A stretch of 64,000 nucleotides of DNA from Prorocentrum cordatum (GCA_963575745.1 CAUYUJ010007446.1:452501-516500); one strand, 5' to 3'. Counted from the stretch's first letter, positions 45,260 to 56,048 are shown. The notes: a model not told the origin generated them from the sequence alone. Numbers and translations are program-made.

Positions 45260-46050
45260 GCACCCACCGCGCACGATGAGAGTACCAGCCCAGCAGAGCA
45301 TGGAAACAGCCCCCCCCATCCCCTGTTGAATGTTGGTTTTTGGGGCCGTCCTGGGGGGCCACCTGAAAGGTCTGTTCGATTACAGTTCGACTCTTAGCTC
45401 GACCCTAGCTGGACCCTACTCGGGACGATTCGCTTGCGATCCGATCCGATCTTGCAGTTCGATCCAGTTCATGCCTGCTGGAAGTGAGGCAACTACTGAG
45501 TAATCAGAAGGAGCCCCCCTAGACAAGCCCAGCCAGGGAAAAATCGACCCCGGCCGTGTCGACGAGGGGGGCCTTGGAGGCCCGATCGGCCTGACAAGCG
45601 CCTCTGCACCTGTTCTCGAGGCTCGAGCGAGGGTTGGGGCCCCGCAGTGCGGCCCGCAGTGCGTCGGAAAGCGTCTCCTCCCGCGGCGCAAAAGGTACTG
45701 GAACTCCGCGCGTGGTGGGGGCGGCTGACCACGGACGGCGTGGGCACAATCTTGAACGTGCGCAAGGTGCGGCGTGTGTGCCGTGGGGGGACTTGCACCG
45801 ATGGGCCCGAATCTCCACGGCCATGCATGAGAAACATCCAGGCAGAGTTGTTTCGCAATGTTCGGCATTTGGAGGTCCGTTTTCGGGATCCGGGGCCGTC
45901 AAACGATTCGGGATGAAGGGCCAGTTTTCGGGAAGGGGCTCAGATCTCCAGGGTCCCATCTTGATCAATCCCAGAGTTGAGAGGCGCGGGAATATATGGA
46001 GAGCTGTAGCGAAGGAAGCCGCAGACAGATGGAGACGTAGAGACAGAGAG
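45260..46050. other. No supported gene
   Basis: GC-rich sequence with overlapping, equally unconvincing frames on both strands. A short GATCCGATCCGATC repeat occurs near 45438. Purine-rich (GA)n-like sequence begins at about 46020. Confidence 0.45.
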
Positions 46051-46107
46051 ATAGAGGGATAGAGAGAGAGAGAGGAGCACATACATATGTGTGTAGGGAG
46101 AGATGAG

Positions 46108-46122
46108 GGGCATGGGCATACA

Positions 46123-46177
<55 letters not shown>
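46108..46177. repeat. (TA)n microsatellite
   Basis: About 30 TA dinucleotides with one GTA interruption near the end, preceded by ACATACATATG. Confidence 0.97.
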
Positions 46178-46182
<5 letters not shown>

Positions 46183-46274
46183 TCTCATACGCACCTCTCC
46201 GAGGGAGTAGAGCTCAGAGGCGATTAATGCGCACGCGTCCGCGGTTTTTCTGGGCGTTTCGCTCGGGACATCCT

Positions 46275-46350
46275 CGAAATTCTGAAAATCGGTGGCACCC
46301 CTCACGCAGATCGCGACGTCAGGGTCCAACAACACATGGGAAATTCACCA
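46275..46350 (-). repeat. Orphan copy of the 73-bp satellite
   Basis: On the minus strand this reads CCCATGTGTTGTTGGACCCT, GATCTGCGTGAGGGGTG and CCACCGATTTTCAGA, matching the unit at 33.8-34.6 kb with a few changes. The satellite's leading motif also occurs downstream, inverted, at 46928-46946. Confidence 0.85.
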
Positions 46351-46444
46351 TTTTAACATAAAACCTTCAAAAACACATGGTAATTTCAATAATTGTGACC
46401 CCGATTCTCAGTGAATGGCGGTTTCGCTTGAAAAATCCTTCCAA

Positions 46445-46690
46445 CATCGAGCCCCAGACCCCGCCTCGGAGCCTCCTGGGGGCCTCCTGGAACCTCCTGG
46501 GGCCTCCTGGGCCTTCTGAACCTTCTGGCACCCCAGACCCCGCCTCGGAGCCTCCTGGGGGTGTCCTGAAACCTCCTGGGGCCTCCTGGGGCCTCCTGCG
46601 GCCTCCTGGAGCCTCTTGGGGCCTCCTGAAGCCTCCTGGGGTCTCCTGGGGCCTCCTGAGGCCGCCTGGGGCCTGGGGCCTCCTGGGGCT
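46445..46690. repeat. 10-bp tandem array (GGCCTCCTGG)
   Basis: Diverged repeats of GGGGCCTCCT at a 10-bp period, about 23 units. Two longer sub-blocks (GACCCCGCCTCGGAGCCTCC at 46456 and 46537) repeat 81 bp apart. Confidence 0.9.
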
Positions 46691-46739
46691 TCAGAACTAC
46701 ATGCACACAGAGACACAAATCACGCCCAACACATCACAC

Positions 46740-47042
46740 GCTAGACAAACATAACACACACACACACAACACCTACAACACACAAAAAGCACGCACCACA
46801 CGAAGCATACATCACAAACACACACACACACACACACGCACAACACTCACAATCCTGGGGCCTCCTGGAGCCTTTTCTGGTATCCAAGTCGGGCCTCCTA
46901 AGGCTTCCTGAGGGCCCTGGTACACACATCGCAAGGTGTGGCAACCCCACTTGCGCTCGAGTGCGACTTCGATGTTGCATTTCACTCCTGCTTCAAACGC
47001 CCCTTCAGTTTGTTGTATGAGCCTGGGCACACACGTGCCACT

Positions 47043-47073
<31 letters not shown>

Positions 47074-47324
47074 CAGTGTATACGACACATAAAAATACAC
47101 GTTCGTTCAAGTATGCACACAAGCATACGTACATGCATGCATGCATGCATACGTACACACATAGCTGCATATGCACACACTTAATACACACACCGATGCG
47201 TACATAATTACAACCATACATACGTACGTACATATATACCTACATACACACATACGCGCGCACACGCATACACACATACACGCACTCACACATGCATATA
47301 CATACATACACATACGCATACACA

Positions 47325-47357
<33 letters not shown>

Positions 47358-47480
47358 GCATGCATGCATGCATGCGTACATACATACATGCACACACATA
47401 CGCATCCATACATGCATCCATGCATGAGTACATACAAACACACACACATCCATCGACACATGCATGCATTTACACATGCA
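46740..47480. repeat. AC, TA and ACAT microsatellites
   Basis: (CA)n-rich DNA (46740-46850), (TA)n at 47046-47073, then about 380 bp of ACAT/CATG/CACA tetranucleotide repeats (47100-47480), including runs of CATGCATGCATG. Confidence 0.95.
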
Positions 47481-47484
47481 TATT

Positions 47485-48190
47485 ATATTCGTATTCCAAT
47501 GTACATACTTGGCATGCATATCTATATAGAAGGGTGCATAGCAAGAACAAACAAGAGCGAGAGAGGGAGAGAGAGCAAACCATTCACTCCGTTCACACGG
47601 GAGCTTCGACAACCCTTCCAGTCGCCTCCCGATCGGCTTCCTTAGGTTTCGCTACATGCGTGTACACATTTTTATCACGGCATGGCCCGCGCGCCACCAG
47701 CAGCAGTTGCAGGGGCAACTGCTCCGGCGGTTATTTGGCCGGCAGCAGCGGAGTCCGACCGCCGCGGCGCCCGCGGCGCCTTCGCCAGCCCCCGCGACGG
47801 GGCGACGGGAATGTACATCTAAGTTTTCGAATTTCCGCTTTTTGATTTGGGCGGACTTCTACAAGCTAGTAAGTTCGCTGACTTTGCGATGCGTCTCCAA
47901 AAACGCAAAGATTTTGATTTTCGTTTGTGTGCGCGTACATGCTCATATTATCCGAGCCCTTTTTTATGCTGAGGCTGCGAGCGAGTGCAACGTGTGGAAT
48001 GTATTCACATGGCCGTTCTTTGATATTTTGTCTTGCGTGCCGCCCTTGGCACAGGGAGCTGGCAACGCAGGCAATGACACTACAAGAGCTGAGAGTAGAA
48101 TGGAAGTCGTGCTCAAGGGCGCGTCCTCAGCAAAGAAAAAGCATAAACAGGGCCCGAGACGCAGAATTCCGCGGGCCAGCGCGCAGCGCG
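47485..48190. other. No supported gene
   Basis: A short (GA)n tract at 47555-47575, then mixed-composition DNA leading into the coding-like frame that starts near 48195. Open frames exist but show no clear codon bias. Confidence 0.45.
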
Positions 48191-48194
48191 ACGC

Positions 48195-49763
48195 TTGCAG
48201 AGGGTCGGGTGTCGCACGCAGGCACGAGGTGCAGATCTACGCGCATACGTGCAGGAACTGAGCGGCGGCGTCGAGTGCCCATGGGTTTTGCGCGAGCTTC
48301 GCAATTTCTGCCAGCATTTGCAAAGGGGCCAGCGCGGCGCGGGGGGCGCGGCATCATTCCTTGCGACGGTCGGGATTGGCAGCGAGGGCTTGGCGCCGCT
48401 TTGTCAATTTGCCCGCGCGAAGGCAATGACCTGCGTCGGAGAAATATTTTCAAGGGGGCGAGCAATTTTTCTGATGACTAGCGATATCACATACCTGCAG
48501 GCCGATGAGAAAACCCAGATCACAATGCAGGGAGAAGCAGCGCTGGTGAGACTGCGAGAGGCCGCAATCCAATTTGCCCCCACCTGCGAAAGCGCCGCTT
48601 GGAGCTCCGCGATCGGACTGGCAGACGTCGGGGTCGTTCGCTTCGTTTTCAACCAGCCCGGCGCGCCCCGCGGCGTCGGCCATGCCTTCGCCGGGGACAT
48701 TCGCTTCGACTGTTGGCAAGCATGGCACGCCGGCACGGGCAAGGCGCGCACTTGCCCATTCCGGAAAGGGCAGTCCGACGCGGCCGCGGCGCCGTCTGAG
48801 CAGCAGCCCGACGCCGCAATGAAAAAGCACAGCCAGCGAGGCAAGCGGACAAACCAGAGCAGGGTGGCACAGGGCTAGGGGATCAAGATGGGCACCGCCG
48901 TGTACAACGCCAAGGAAGGATATATTTGAATATATACAATTATTAGCAGTGCGGGTGGCAACGCGAAGATCCAGTCGGGCCTTCTGGAGCGCGCCAAGGA
49001 TGCAGATGATTTCTTGCAGGGCAAGTTCGCAGTGCACAATGTCATAAGGGAACCAATCGGTGGACTCCACGAGTGCAATCCGACCGAAAACAAGGATTGT
49101 CACCGGATCACCCATGCGGGCCAGACCACGCCCCCCTTGGGCGAGTTGTTCGGCAAGCGCGGGGCGTGCCGGGAGCCCCTCAAAGGCGCGGCTGCCCCGA
49201 TGAAGTACCGCGCGCCGCAGGTCGAGAAATCTTTCGAGAAGGATGCGTTCGCTCTTGTCCCAATCGCGCCGCCCACCCTTCTGAACGAGCAGACGGATGA
49301 CGCTTCGGGCCGCAGCGCGCGCCTGATGACGCGCGCGGGCCCATGCAAGAAGAACGCGTGCAGCGCGGTGCTCGCGCCGCCTCGCAGACCGCGGAAGGGC
49401 ACCCTCATGCCATCCACTGGCACCGGCGGCCTCAATGAGCCCGCGTTTAGCGCGGCCGCCCCGTTCCGGCCCATCCCCGAGGGCGCGGCGGCGACGGCCA
49501 GCGCGACCATGATGTTGGCAATGGCCAGCTCCATGAAGGCCCCTGTGCCGACTAACGGTAAGAAGCTTGCCGATGGCGACGCGCTGCGCGCGCCGCCTGG
49601 AGGGCAAGCCAGCGCGCGCTGCGACGGGCAGCGAGCCCAAGAGCGAGGCAGCGAGGAGGGCCGGAGGAGACGCGCGCGCACTTCGAGCAGAGGGCATTTG
49701 TCTGCCAAGCACAGCCGCGGCGCACGCGCGCAGGGCGGCACGCCTGCAGGGCGCGGCGATTAA
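48195..49763 (+). pseudogene. Long coding-like gene, two in-frame stops
   Basis: One frame stays coding-like for about 520 codons. It reads ADLRAYVQELSGGVECPWVL, then EAALVRLREAAIQFAPTCES, then a basic tail (MKKHSQRGKRTNQSRVAQG), TAG at 48876-48878, KMGTAVYNAKEGYI and TGA at 48927-48929. It continues as KIQSGLLERAKDADDFLQGK, FAVHNVIREPIGGLHECNPT and EKSFEKDAFALVPIAPPTLL. The end is Ala/Pro- and then Arg-rich. Third positions after 48945 are about 80% GC against about 60% at first positions. That favours this strand over the 440-codon stop-free minus frame in the same triplets. After about 49600 a neighbouring frame (to 49827) looks equally coding. It may be a decayed gene or retrocopy; short introns could also explain the stops. 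No domain recognised. Confidence 0.5.
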
Positions 49764-50182
49764 TTCGGACATTCATCATGTAGACGCGACGTCGCGCATG
49801 AGAAATCACGCGCGATTGGATTCATAAGTGTCGCCGCCGCCGCGGCGCATCCCCCCGCCGGGATTGCGGGCCAGAGGCCCCTCGCGACATCGTCGCAGCG
49901 CGTCGCGGCCGCGCGCGCCTGAGCGGCAGCCGCCCTGGCCTCGCCCGAGCGGCCGCGCCGCGTCCGCGTCGAGTGACCGACGCGCGTGTCTTCGGGGGCG
50001 GGTTTCACCAGGGGCCGCGGGCGCAGCGGGGCATCGTGCTCAGGGGTGGCGCTGCGTGAAGCGAGCGCAGCAAGAGCGACGAACAGCCCCGGCAACTCGC
50101 TGGGCCCCCCATGGCATTAGACCAAAGTTTGCGTCAACGGCTATAGCGGCTAGAGTTTTACAATCAACAGTAACGCGTCATC

Positions 50183-50878
50183 ATGAGGCCTCCTATCATG
50201 GTGGAGAGCAGAACCGACCCGTTCGCAGGCGATCACATCTTCGCTGGGCTGCAGCTGATGCGCGCCATCGCAGTGGGCCAATGCAGTTGGGGGCGTCTGA
50301 GTCAGGAAGGCCCGCTGCTTCAGAACTCCCAGAAGGGCGGGGTCATCGCTGGCCGCAAGAAGCACGTCGACGAGGCATCGATGCCAGACTTTGTGACATT
50401 GCATCTCCCATGCGTCGGGTGCGAGCCGGGTGGCGAGAAATATTACGAGGTGACATGCGATGGGGTCGCAATGAAGCGTTTGTTCGCTGCCCCAGCAGGT
50501 CGCATCGTTCACGCTGAAGGCACGCTGGAGGCATTGACATATGCACGCTGCGCCATCATTATGGCGGCGTTCGGGGATGGCCAGCGAGACTGCCGAAAGA
50601 AGTCATTCACGGGGGCGCGCGGGACGCGACGCAACAGGCGTCGCAAGACAGCGCGCGCCCTAGCCGAGGCATCGGAGATGCCCCATGGGACGAATAGGAT
50701 GGAGGCGAAGCCTGCGGAGTGGACCGAGGTCTCCATCGGTTTGGGCGCCCAAAAGCTGAAAGGGCCGGGTGACGCAACAGGGCGAGGTCATGTCCCGCGT
50801 TGGCGGCGACGGCGGGACGTTGGGCAGATCCACGGAGCGGGTGGTGGGGGGCGGGCGCGTGCTCTCGGCAGGCCGTAG
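50183..50878 (+). CDS. Intact coding-like ORF, 231 aa, unknown function
   Basis: Starts MRPPIMVESRTDPFAGDHIF and ends at 50878. Balanced composition for about 150 residues: LQLMRAIAVGQCSWGRLSQE, MPDFVTLHLPCVGCEPGGEK with a CxxC pair, TCDGVAMKRLFAAPAG and TYARCAIIMAAFGDGQRDC. A basic stretch (GTRRNRRRKTARALAE) and a Gly/Arg-rich end follow. Codon third positions are mostly G or C. There are no internal stops, no signal peptide and no obvious membrane helix. Two in-frame stops lie shortly upstream, so the ATG at 50183 is the natural start. The CxxC pair and basic tail would suit a nucleic-acid-associated protein, but this is only compatible, not shown. Confidence 0.5.
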   Translation: MRPPIMVESRTDPFAGDHIFAGLQLMRAIAVGQCSWGRLSQEGPLLQNSQKGGVIAGRKKHVDEASMPDFVTLHLPCVGCEPGGEKYYEVTCDGVAMKRLFAAPAGRIVHAEGTLEALTYARCAIIMAAFGDGQRDCRKKSFTGARGTRRNRRRKTARALAEASEMPHGTNRMEAKPAEWTEVSIGLGAQKLKGPGDATGRGHVPRWRRRRDVGQIHGAGGGGRARALGRP

Positions 50879-50884
50879 CTCGCG

Positions 50885-51190
50885 TTTAGTACAGGTTTGA
50901 AAGTCATGGGCGAATGGAGGGCCCGCGGTGGATGTGAGAGGAAACGCCAGCACTTGCGCGTGTATGATTGGTGCCCCCCCCTTTATTTCGATCTTTGTAT
51001 CTAGCCGTCCGATGTCTGCATGAAAAAACAGACGTGTTTGCACCCATTAATTCTTATGCATCCGTATGTATACGCCATGCAAGATTGTCTGCGCGCATGT
51101 GGTTCGTTGATTTAGTCTGAGTGCGGAAAGATTTAACTGAGTCCTAATACAGCAAGCATATATATGATGTACGCATCTAAATTTTTACTC
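50885..51190. other. Intergenic, AT-richer
   Basis: Composition drops to more balanced base content after the ORF ending at 50878. No frame or repeat seen; probably 3' flanking sequence. Confidence 0.5.
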
Positions 51191-51200
51191 GCACGCAGCC

Positions 51201-51945
51201 TTGTAATTCCTTACCTAGGCTCTGCCTAGAAGGGTTCTTACTCGGTGTGCTTAATGGGCCGGGCAGTGGTCCCCGCCCCGGGCGGTTCCCCCAGTATCCG
51301 CCCCGCGGTTCCCCCAGCTACGTCCCCTTAGCTTAGCGTTGCTTATCTCATCTTAGCTTAGCTTATTTCATTGTAGTTTAGCTTCATCTTAGCGAAGGTT
51401 CATTTTAGCTTAGCTTACCTTCATCTGAGCCTCGCTGAGCTTTAGCATAGCAGAGCACAGCATAGCATAGCTTAGCATAGCATAGCATAGCGCAGCATTG
51501 CATGTCATAACATGGGTGTAATTCCCTACCTAGGCTCTGATTAGAGGGTTAGCTTAGCTCAGCACAGCATAGCGCAGCGCTGCATTATCATAGCCTAGCA
51601 TTGCATAACATAGCCAATCATAGCATATCATATCATAGCACAGCGTAGCGCAGCATGTCATGGTATAACATATCATACTATACCATAGCATAGCATAACA
51701 TAGCATAACGCAGCTTAGCCTAGCATATCATAGCACATCTTAGCTTAGCATAGCACAGCGCAGCATGAAGTAGCATAGCTTAGCATATCATATCCCAGCA
51801 TATCATAACATAGCGCAGCATAACACAGCATATCACAGCATATCATAGCGCAGCATAGAATGCCATATCATAACATAGCATAGCAACTAATGCTGCTTTC
51901 CTAGGGGCTCCAACTCCTAGGTAGGGTCGCACTGGGGTAAGTAGT
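51201..51945. repeat. 5-bp TAGCA/TTAGC array with flanking CCTACCTAGG repeats
   Basis: From about 51325 to 51885 the sequence is a diverged pentamer array (CATAGCATAGCTTAGCATAG). A GTAATTCC(C/T)TACCTAGGCT block occurs before it (51203) and inside it (51518), each followed by a TAGA.GGGTT sequence. A related inverted block, CTCCTAGGTAGGGT, closes it at 51914. The whole may be one repeat unit bounded by inverted CCTACCTAGG-like ends. Confidence 0.9.
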
Positions 51946-51949
51946 TATG

Positions 51950-52310
51950 CTTGCCACTGCGTGCCTCGCTCGTGCCAGTTGATCTCGCATTTCTTCATGA
52001 CTGGATGCGCGTGTGCGTGTTTATAGCGACGCACCTCCCTCTATCGTGGCCTTCTACCCGCGCGCTCCGCTCATGGTGCCACCACCTCGCGTTCCGTCTT
52101 CTTACCGCTGTGTCCTTCTATGCGCGTCGGGTGTCGCCCCCACCTCAGATTTGCCCACCCCGCGCCGCGCGGCATCGCTGGCGCACCGTCAGCCCCCAGC
52201 TTTGCCGATCTTGCTGCCCTGGCCGCACGGGGTCGAGCTGACGGGGGCGGGGCCGATCGGGGCTCGCGGATGCATGATGTGAGCTAGGGCCAGACAGGGC
52301 CACTGTCTGC
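51950..52310. other. No supported gene
   Basis: GC-rich sequence between the pentamer array and the next coding-like region. No clear frame or repeat. Confidence 0.5.
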
Positions 52311-52312
52311 AG

Positions 52313-52454
52313 GTGCACATGGCAAAACGCAACTCGCAATGGCCACGCATGGTCGCGCATGGCACCAATTTGAGGGGGCGGTGGGTAGACGGCATTGCTG
52401 GGCCGCCAAATCTGGGGGCCAGTCGCGCAGGACGCGCGCGTGCGCAATCAAGTT

Positions 52455-52494
<40 letters not shown>

Positions 52495-54111
52495 TGGGGG
52501 GGACATGCTACTGCGAAAGGGTCGCATTGTTCCATGCGGGTCATTCCCGCGGCGGCCGTTCTGGCTCGAGCGCCCGCGCACGCGCGGCGCGCGCGCGGGG
52601 CGCGCCGTGGCCCCTGCTGCAGCGCCGCGCGCGGCGGCGCTGGCGCAACCAGCAGCGCCGCGCGCTGCAGCGCCAGCGCAACCAGCAGCGCCGCCCGGCG
52701 CAGCGCTAGCGCGACTAGGGGCTCGGCGCAGACCGCCCGCCGACAGCGTCGCGCTGCGGATGGCGAAGGACGAGATTGCAGTCCTGCCGCGGGGCCGCAG
52801 ATCTTCGTCGAGGCGGCGGAGGCGCTGACAAATCAGGCGGCGGCGTGCGAGGGCGGCGGCGGCGACGAGGGCAAGTGGAAGGAGCTGCCCCTCATGGGCT
52901 GCCAGCTCGCGCGCCTCGGCCGCCAGCCGAGCCGCTGCCGACGACAGGTTCTCGCGAGGGCAAAGGCGATGGTGGCGGCGGTGGCGGGGGCAAGGGCAAG
53001 GCCCCGACGTCGCGCTCGCAACTGCGCGACCAGCGTCGGCGAGGGCGGCCGAGGAGCGCCGCGAGCGCGAGCGCGACGACCAGCGCACCAAGTCGCGCGC
53101 CGAGCGCGCGGACGACCTGCTCGCCGAGGTGGACTTGGCCCCGCGATGTCGCCCGCGCTGAACAACCTGAAGGCGCGGGGCTGCAGTGGGCGACGACGAC
53201 GACGACAACGACGGCGGCGACGGCGGCGCCGACGACGCCAGCGACGCCGACGACGACGACGACGCCGCCCTCGGGACATCCTCGACGGCCGCTGCGCAAG
53301 CTGGCGACGCCGACGACTGCGACGACGCGGACACGTTGCACTGTTACAAGGGCGACAGCGAAAGGCAATGGTGCGGCACGTCGCACTACGACACTGCGAC
53401 AGGAGCGATCTCTACGGCGGCCGCAACGACAAAGGCGACGCGGGCGGCGCGGGCGGCGGGCGCTGCGACAATGACGACGCGGACGGCAGCGGCGGTTGTT
53501 GCGACAAGGGCGCCAGGGGCGCTTGGGCGCATCATGCTCATTGCGACAGCGGCCGCCGCGGCAAGGGCGACGTGGTCGGCGCGGGCGGCGGGCGCCGCGA
53601 CGAGGGCGACGCGGGCGGCAGGGGCGGCTGCTGCGACAGGGCCGACATTGGCGCCTGGACGCGGCGCGTTCACTACGGCGGCGGCGGCGGCGACGACCGC
53701 CACGGCGACCGCTGCGACATGGGCGGCGCGGGCGGCGCGGGCGGCCGGCGCTGCGACGAGGGCGACGCGGGCGGGCGCGACGCGGGCGGGAAGGGAATTG
53801 CTCACTACGAGGACGCTGGCGAGGTGGGCGACGGCCGCGACGCGGTCAGGCACGACGCGGGCGGGGGCGAGCGGCCGCTGGGCGGCAAGCGCGCCAGGTT
53901 GGCCATGGCGCTCGCGCTGAAAGAGGCCATGGCGCCGACGGGGCTGAACGGCGCGCCCCCCACGAGCAACAATTCGAAGCGCGCGCGGTGGCCGAAGCGG
54001 GTGCGCTGGCGCTGCTGGTCGAAGGTCCAGACGGAGAACTGCCGCGAGGTGGCCGAGCAGCGCGGCGGCCCGAGTAGCTCGAGCGGCCCGCGCGCGATGT
54101 TTTATCTTTAA
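52313..54111 (+). CDS. Low-complexity coding-like gene (Asp run, then Gly/Asp/Cys/Arg repeats)
   Basis: Two frames succeed each other. The first (52313 to about 53140) has a 13-Asp run from (GAC)n at 52455-52494, Ala/Pro repeats (LAQPAAPRAAAPAQPAAP) and a charged segment EERRERERDDQRTKSRAERA; it has a TGA at 52826-52828. The second (about 53150-54111) has an Arg run from CGACGA repeats, then loosely repeated RCDEGDAGG-like blocks with Cys-Asp pairs, and a C-terminal part (RLAMALALKEAMAPTGLNG and KRARWPKRVRWRCW) ending in MFYL-stop. Third positions of the second frame are over 90% GC by hand count. KRVRW fits the RVxF-type docking motif of protein phosphatase 1, which is weak evidence alone. 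Function unknown. Confidence 0.4.
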
Positions 54112-54374
54112 GCCGAGCTGCTCGCGCGAGGTTCACTCCCTATAGTCGAGCTGCTCGCGCGCCAAGTTGCTCGCGGGAGCTTAGGCGCCATGTTAGGCGC
54201 TGGCTCCGTTGCTCGCCGTCGCCAGCTTCGGCGCTGGCACCGTCGCCTGCTCGGGCGCTGGCAACGCGCGCGGGCCTGCCTGCGCTGGCATCTCGAGGAT
54301 GGCGCGTGGAACGTAGGGCCCTTGTCGCAGCTGCAGCATGTCACGACGCACGCGTGGAATCTCACACTTCACAT

Positions 54375-54545
54375 GCGTCAGATGCGTCGCATGCTGCATT
54401 TCAACATGCGACAGCAACGTCGCATGCCGCATCTCAACATACGACAGCAGGTCTGAATACAATTGGTATGATATGTTTGCCGCATAGAAATGGAATGATA
54501 TGTGTGCCGCATGCCGCATTTCAACATGCGACATCTCGCTGTGCC
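54375..54545. repeat. Palindromic CGCATG(N)CATGCG repeat, three copies
   Basis: CGCATGCTGCATTTCAACAT (54386), CGCATGCCGCATCTCAACAT (54420) and CGCATGCCGCATTTCAACAT (54507) each contain, or are followed by, ATGCGACA (ATACGACA in the second copy), making imperfect stem-loops with a CATTTCAA-type loop. Two copies of a TGGTATGATATG/TGGAATGATATG block lie between the second and third. Confidence 0.75.
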
Positions 54546-54959
54546 GCGTCGCCCGCTGCTCGCAAGGCCACGCGCGTTCCCCGCGCCAGCCGCGAATCGT
54601 GGTCTCGACCACCAACGCGCGACCGCACGTCGCAACAGCCCGCGTCTCTCGCGACCGGGCGTCGCAGCAGCTGGATCGCGGCAACATGTAAACACCGCCC
54701 GACCCATACCAAGCCTACCTAGTGGAAGCCGCGTCAGCCCTACAAGCGTACACGCATACGTTTTCACATACAAGTTTATAATGACAACCAACTGCGGGAC
54801 CAATCACTCTAGCGGTGGCTCGCGACGGGGGCGCAGCCTCGCGGGTCGCCGCATGAGCTCAATATCGCACTGCAGTCACGTCAGGGGCGGCGCCGCCGCC
54901 GTTGTTTAGAGCCATTGCGGGGCGCGTGCACGCGCATGGAAAAGCCATTGCCCCCCTCG

Positions 54960-55300
54960 CGCAGCCCCTCCTCCACCCTCCTCTTCCGGCGGCTCCTCGC
55001 GCCCCCCCCCCCAACTTCATCTCTCCCGCCCCCCTCCTCGTCCGACCCCAGGTCGCCGCCCCCCCCTCCTCCGTCTTCCTCCCCCCCGCCGTCGCCGCCT
55101 CATCCTGGCGCGTCTGCCCCTTCCGCGTTCGCCCCCCCCCCCCCCCCCCCCCCTCCTCGCCCCCTTCGCAATGCGAGCGCTTCGCGTCTGCAGCTCGCGC
55201 CGGCAAGCTCTCGCCCGACACTCGGTCCGGCCCCGGCTCCGTCTTCGGCTCCTTCCGCGTCGCTGTTTTGCGTTTTCTATCATTTCTCCTCTTACCTCCC
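54960..55300. repeat. Pyrimidine-rich CTC/CCC tract
   Basis: C-rich DNA with runs of C (55000-55010, 55131-55152) and CTCCTCC repeats. Pro/Ser-rich frames are low-complexity artefacts. Confidence 0.8.
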
Positions 55301-55310
55301 CTATTCAGCC

Positions 55311-55510
55311 CCCCCCATTTCCGCGGCCGTCGCGTCCGTTGCCGTCGCCGCCGCCTGTAGCAACGTGGCCCGTCTTTCCTTCTCCTTTTTCTCGTCCACG
55401 CACTGGGCCGCCTCCACCTCCGCATGGCGCGCCAGTCTCGCGAGCGTTGCCATCTCTCCCTGCTGCTCATCCACCGCCAGCGATCGGATCCCCCCCGCCG
55501 CCCTCGCCCT
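55311..55510 (-). CDS. Coding-like helical segment, minus strand
   Basis: On the minus strand, ending at TAG 55313-55311, the frame reads LAVDEQQGEMATLARLARHA and then EVEAAQCVDEKKEKERRATL, LQAAATATDATAAEMGGAE. The heptad-like spacing of Leu and Ala with many charged residues suggests a coiled coil. About 78% of third positions are G or C over 54 codons. The upstream side runs into a G-rich low-complexity stretch, so the start is not defined. It is probably the last exon or fragment of a gene. Confidence 0.35.
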
Positions 55511-56048
55511 TCGCCCTCGCCCTCGCCTGCGAGCCGCCGCCCCTCGCCCCCCCCCCCGCCCCCCGATTGCAGAACTAGCGGCGCCCTTTCGATCGCCGCC
55601 GGCCCCGGATCAGCACCGGCGCCCAGCGTCGACGCCATTCCAGGGCGCCCGCGGGTGGGATGGGGGCCCGACGACGAGGGCGCGCGCGAGGCTCGATTGA
55701 GGGCGCGGTTTGGGCGGGAAGGTTCGGGGGGGGAACTTTAAAAGATCATGGGGGGGAACTGGGGGGTGACGTGGCCGGCGAAGGGCGGATGCGCAGCGAC
55801 GCGCGTATGGGGTTGGTCTGGAGGGCAGCGATGGATCGGGATGGGGCGTGGATAGGGATTGCGGTTGGCATGGTGGGCACGGGGAATAGGAGGGGCACGG
55901 CGGGGTGGAGGGATGCCCATGCGGGATATGAGCGGCGAAGGATGGGAAGTGATATGCGACCATCGCCGCACTGCCACTGCAGCTGCGCATTTGTCGCGCA
56001 CAAGGCGCATTCTGTCGGCGGGGCCCAGATTGCGCCACCGCGCCCGCC

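Noticed and set aside
48450-49772. 440-codon minus-strand ORF
   Set aside because: Its third positions are only about 60% GC while the plus-strand reading of the same triplets has about 80%, so it is most likely the antisense shadow of the plus frame.
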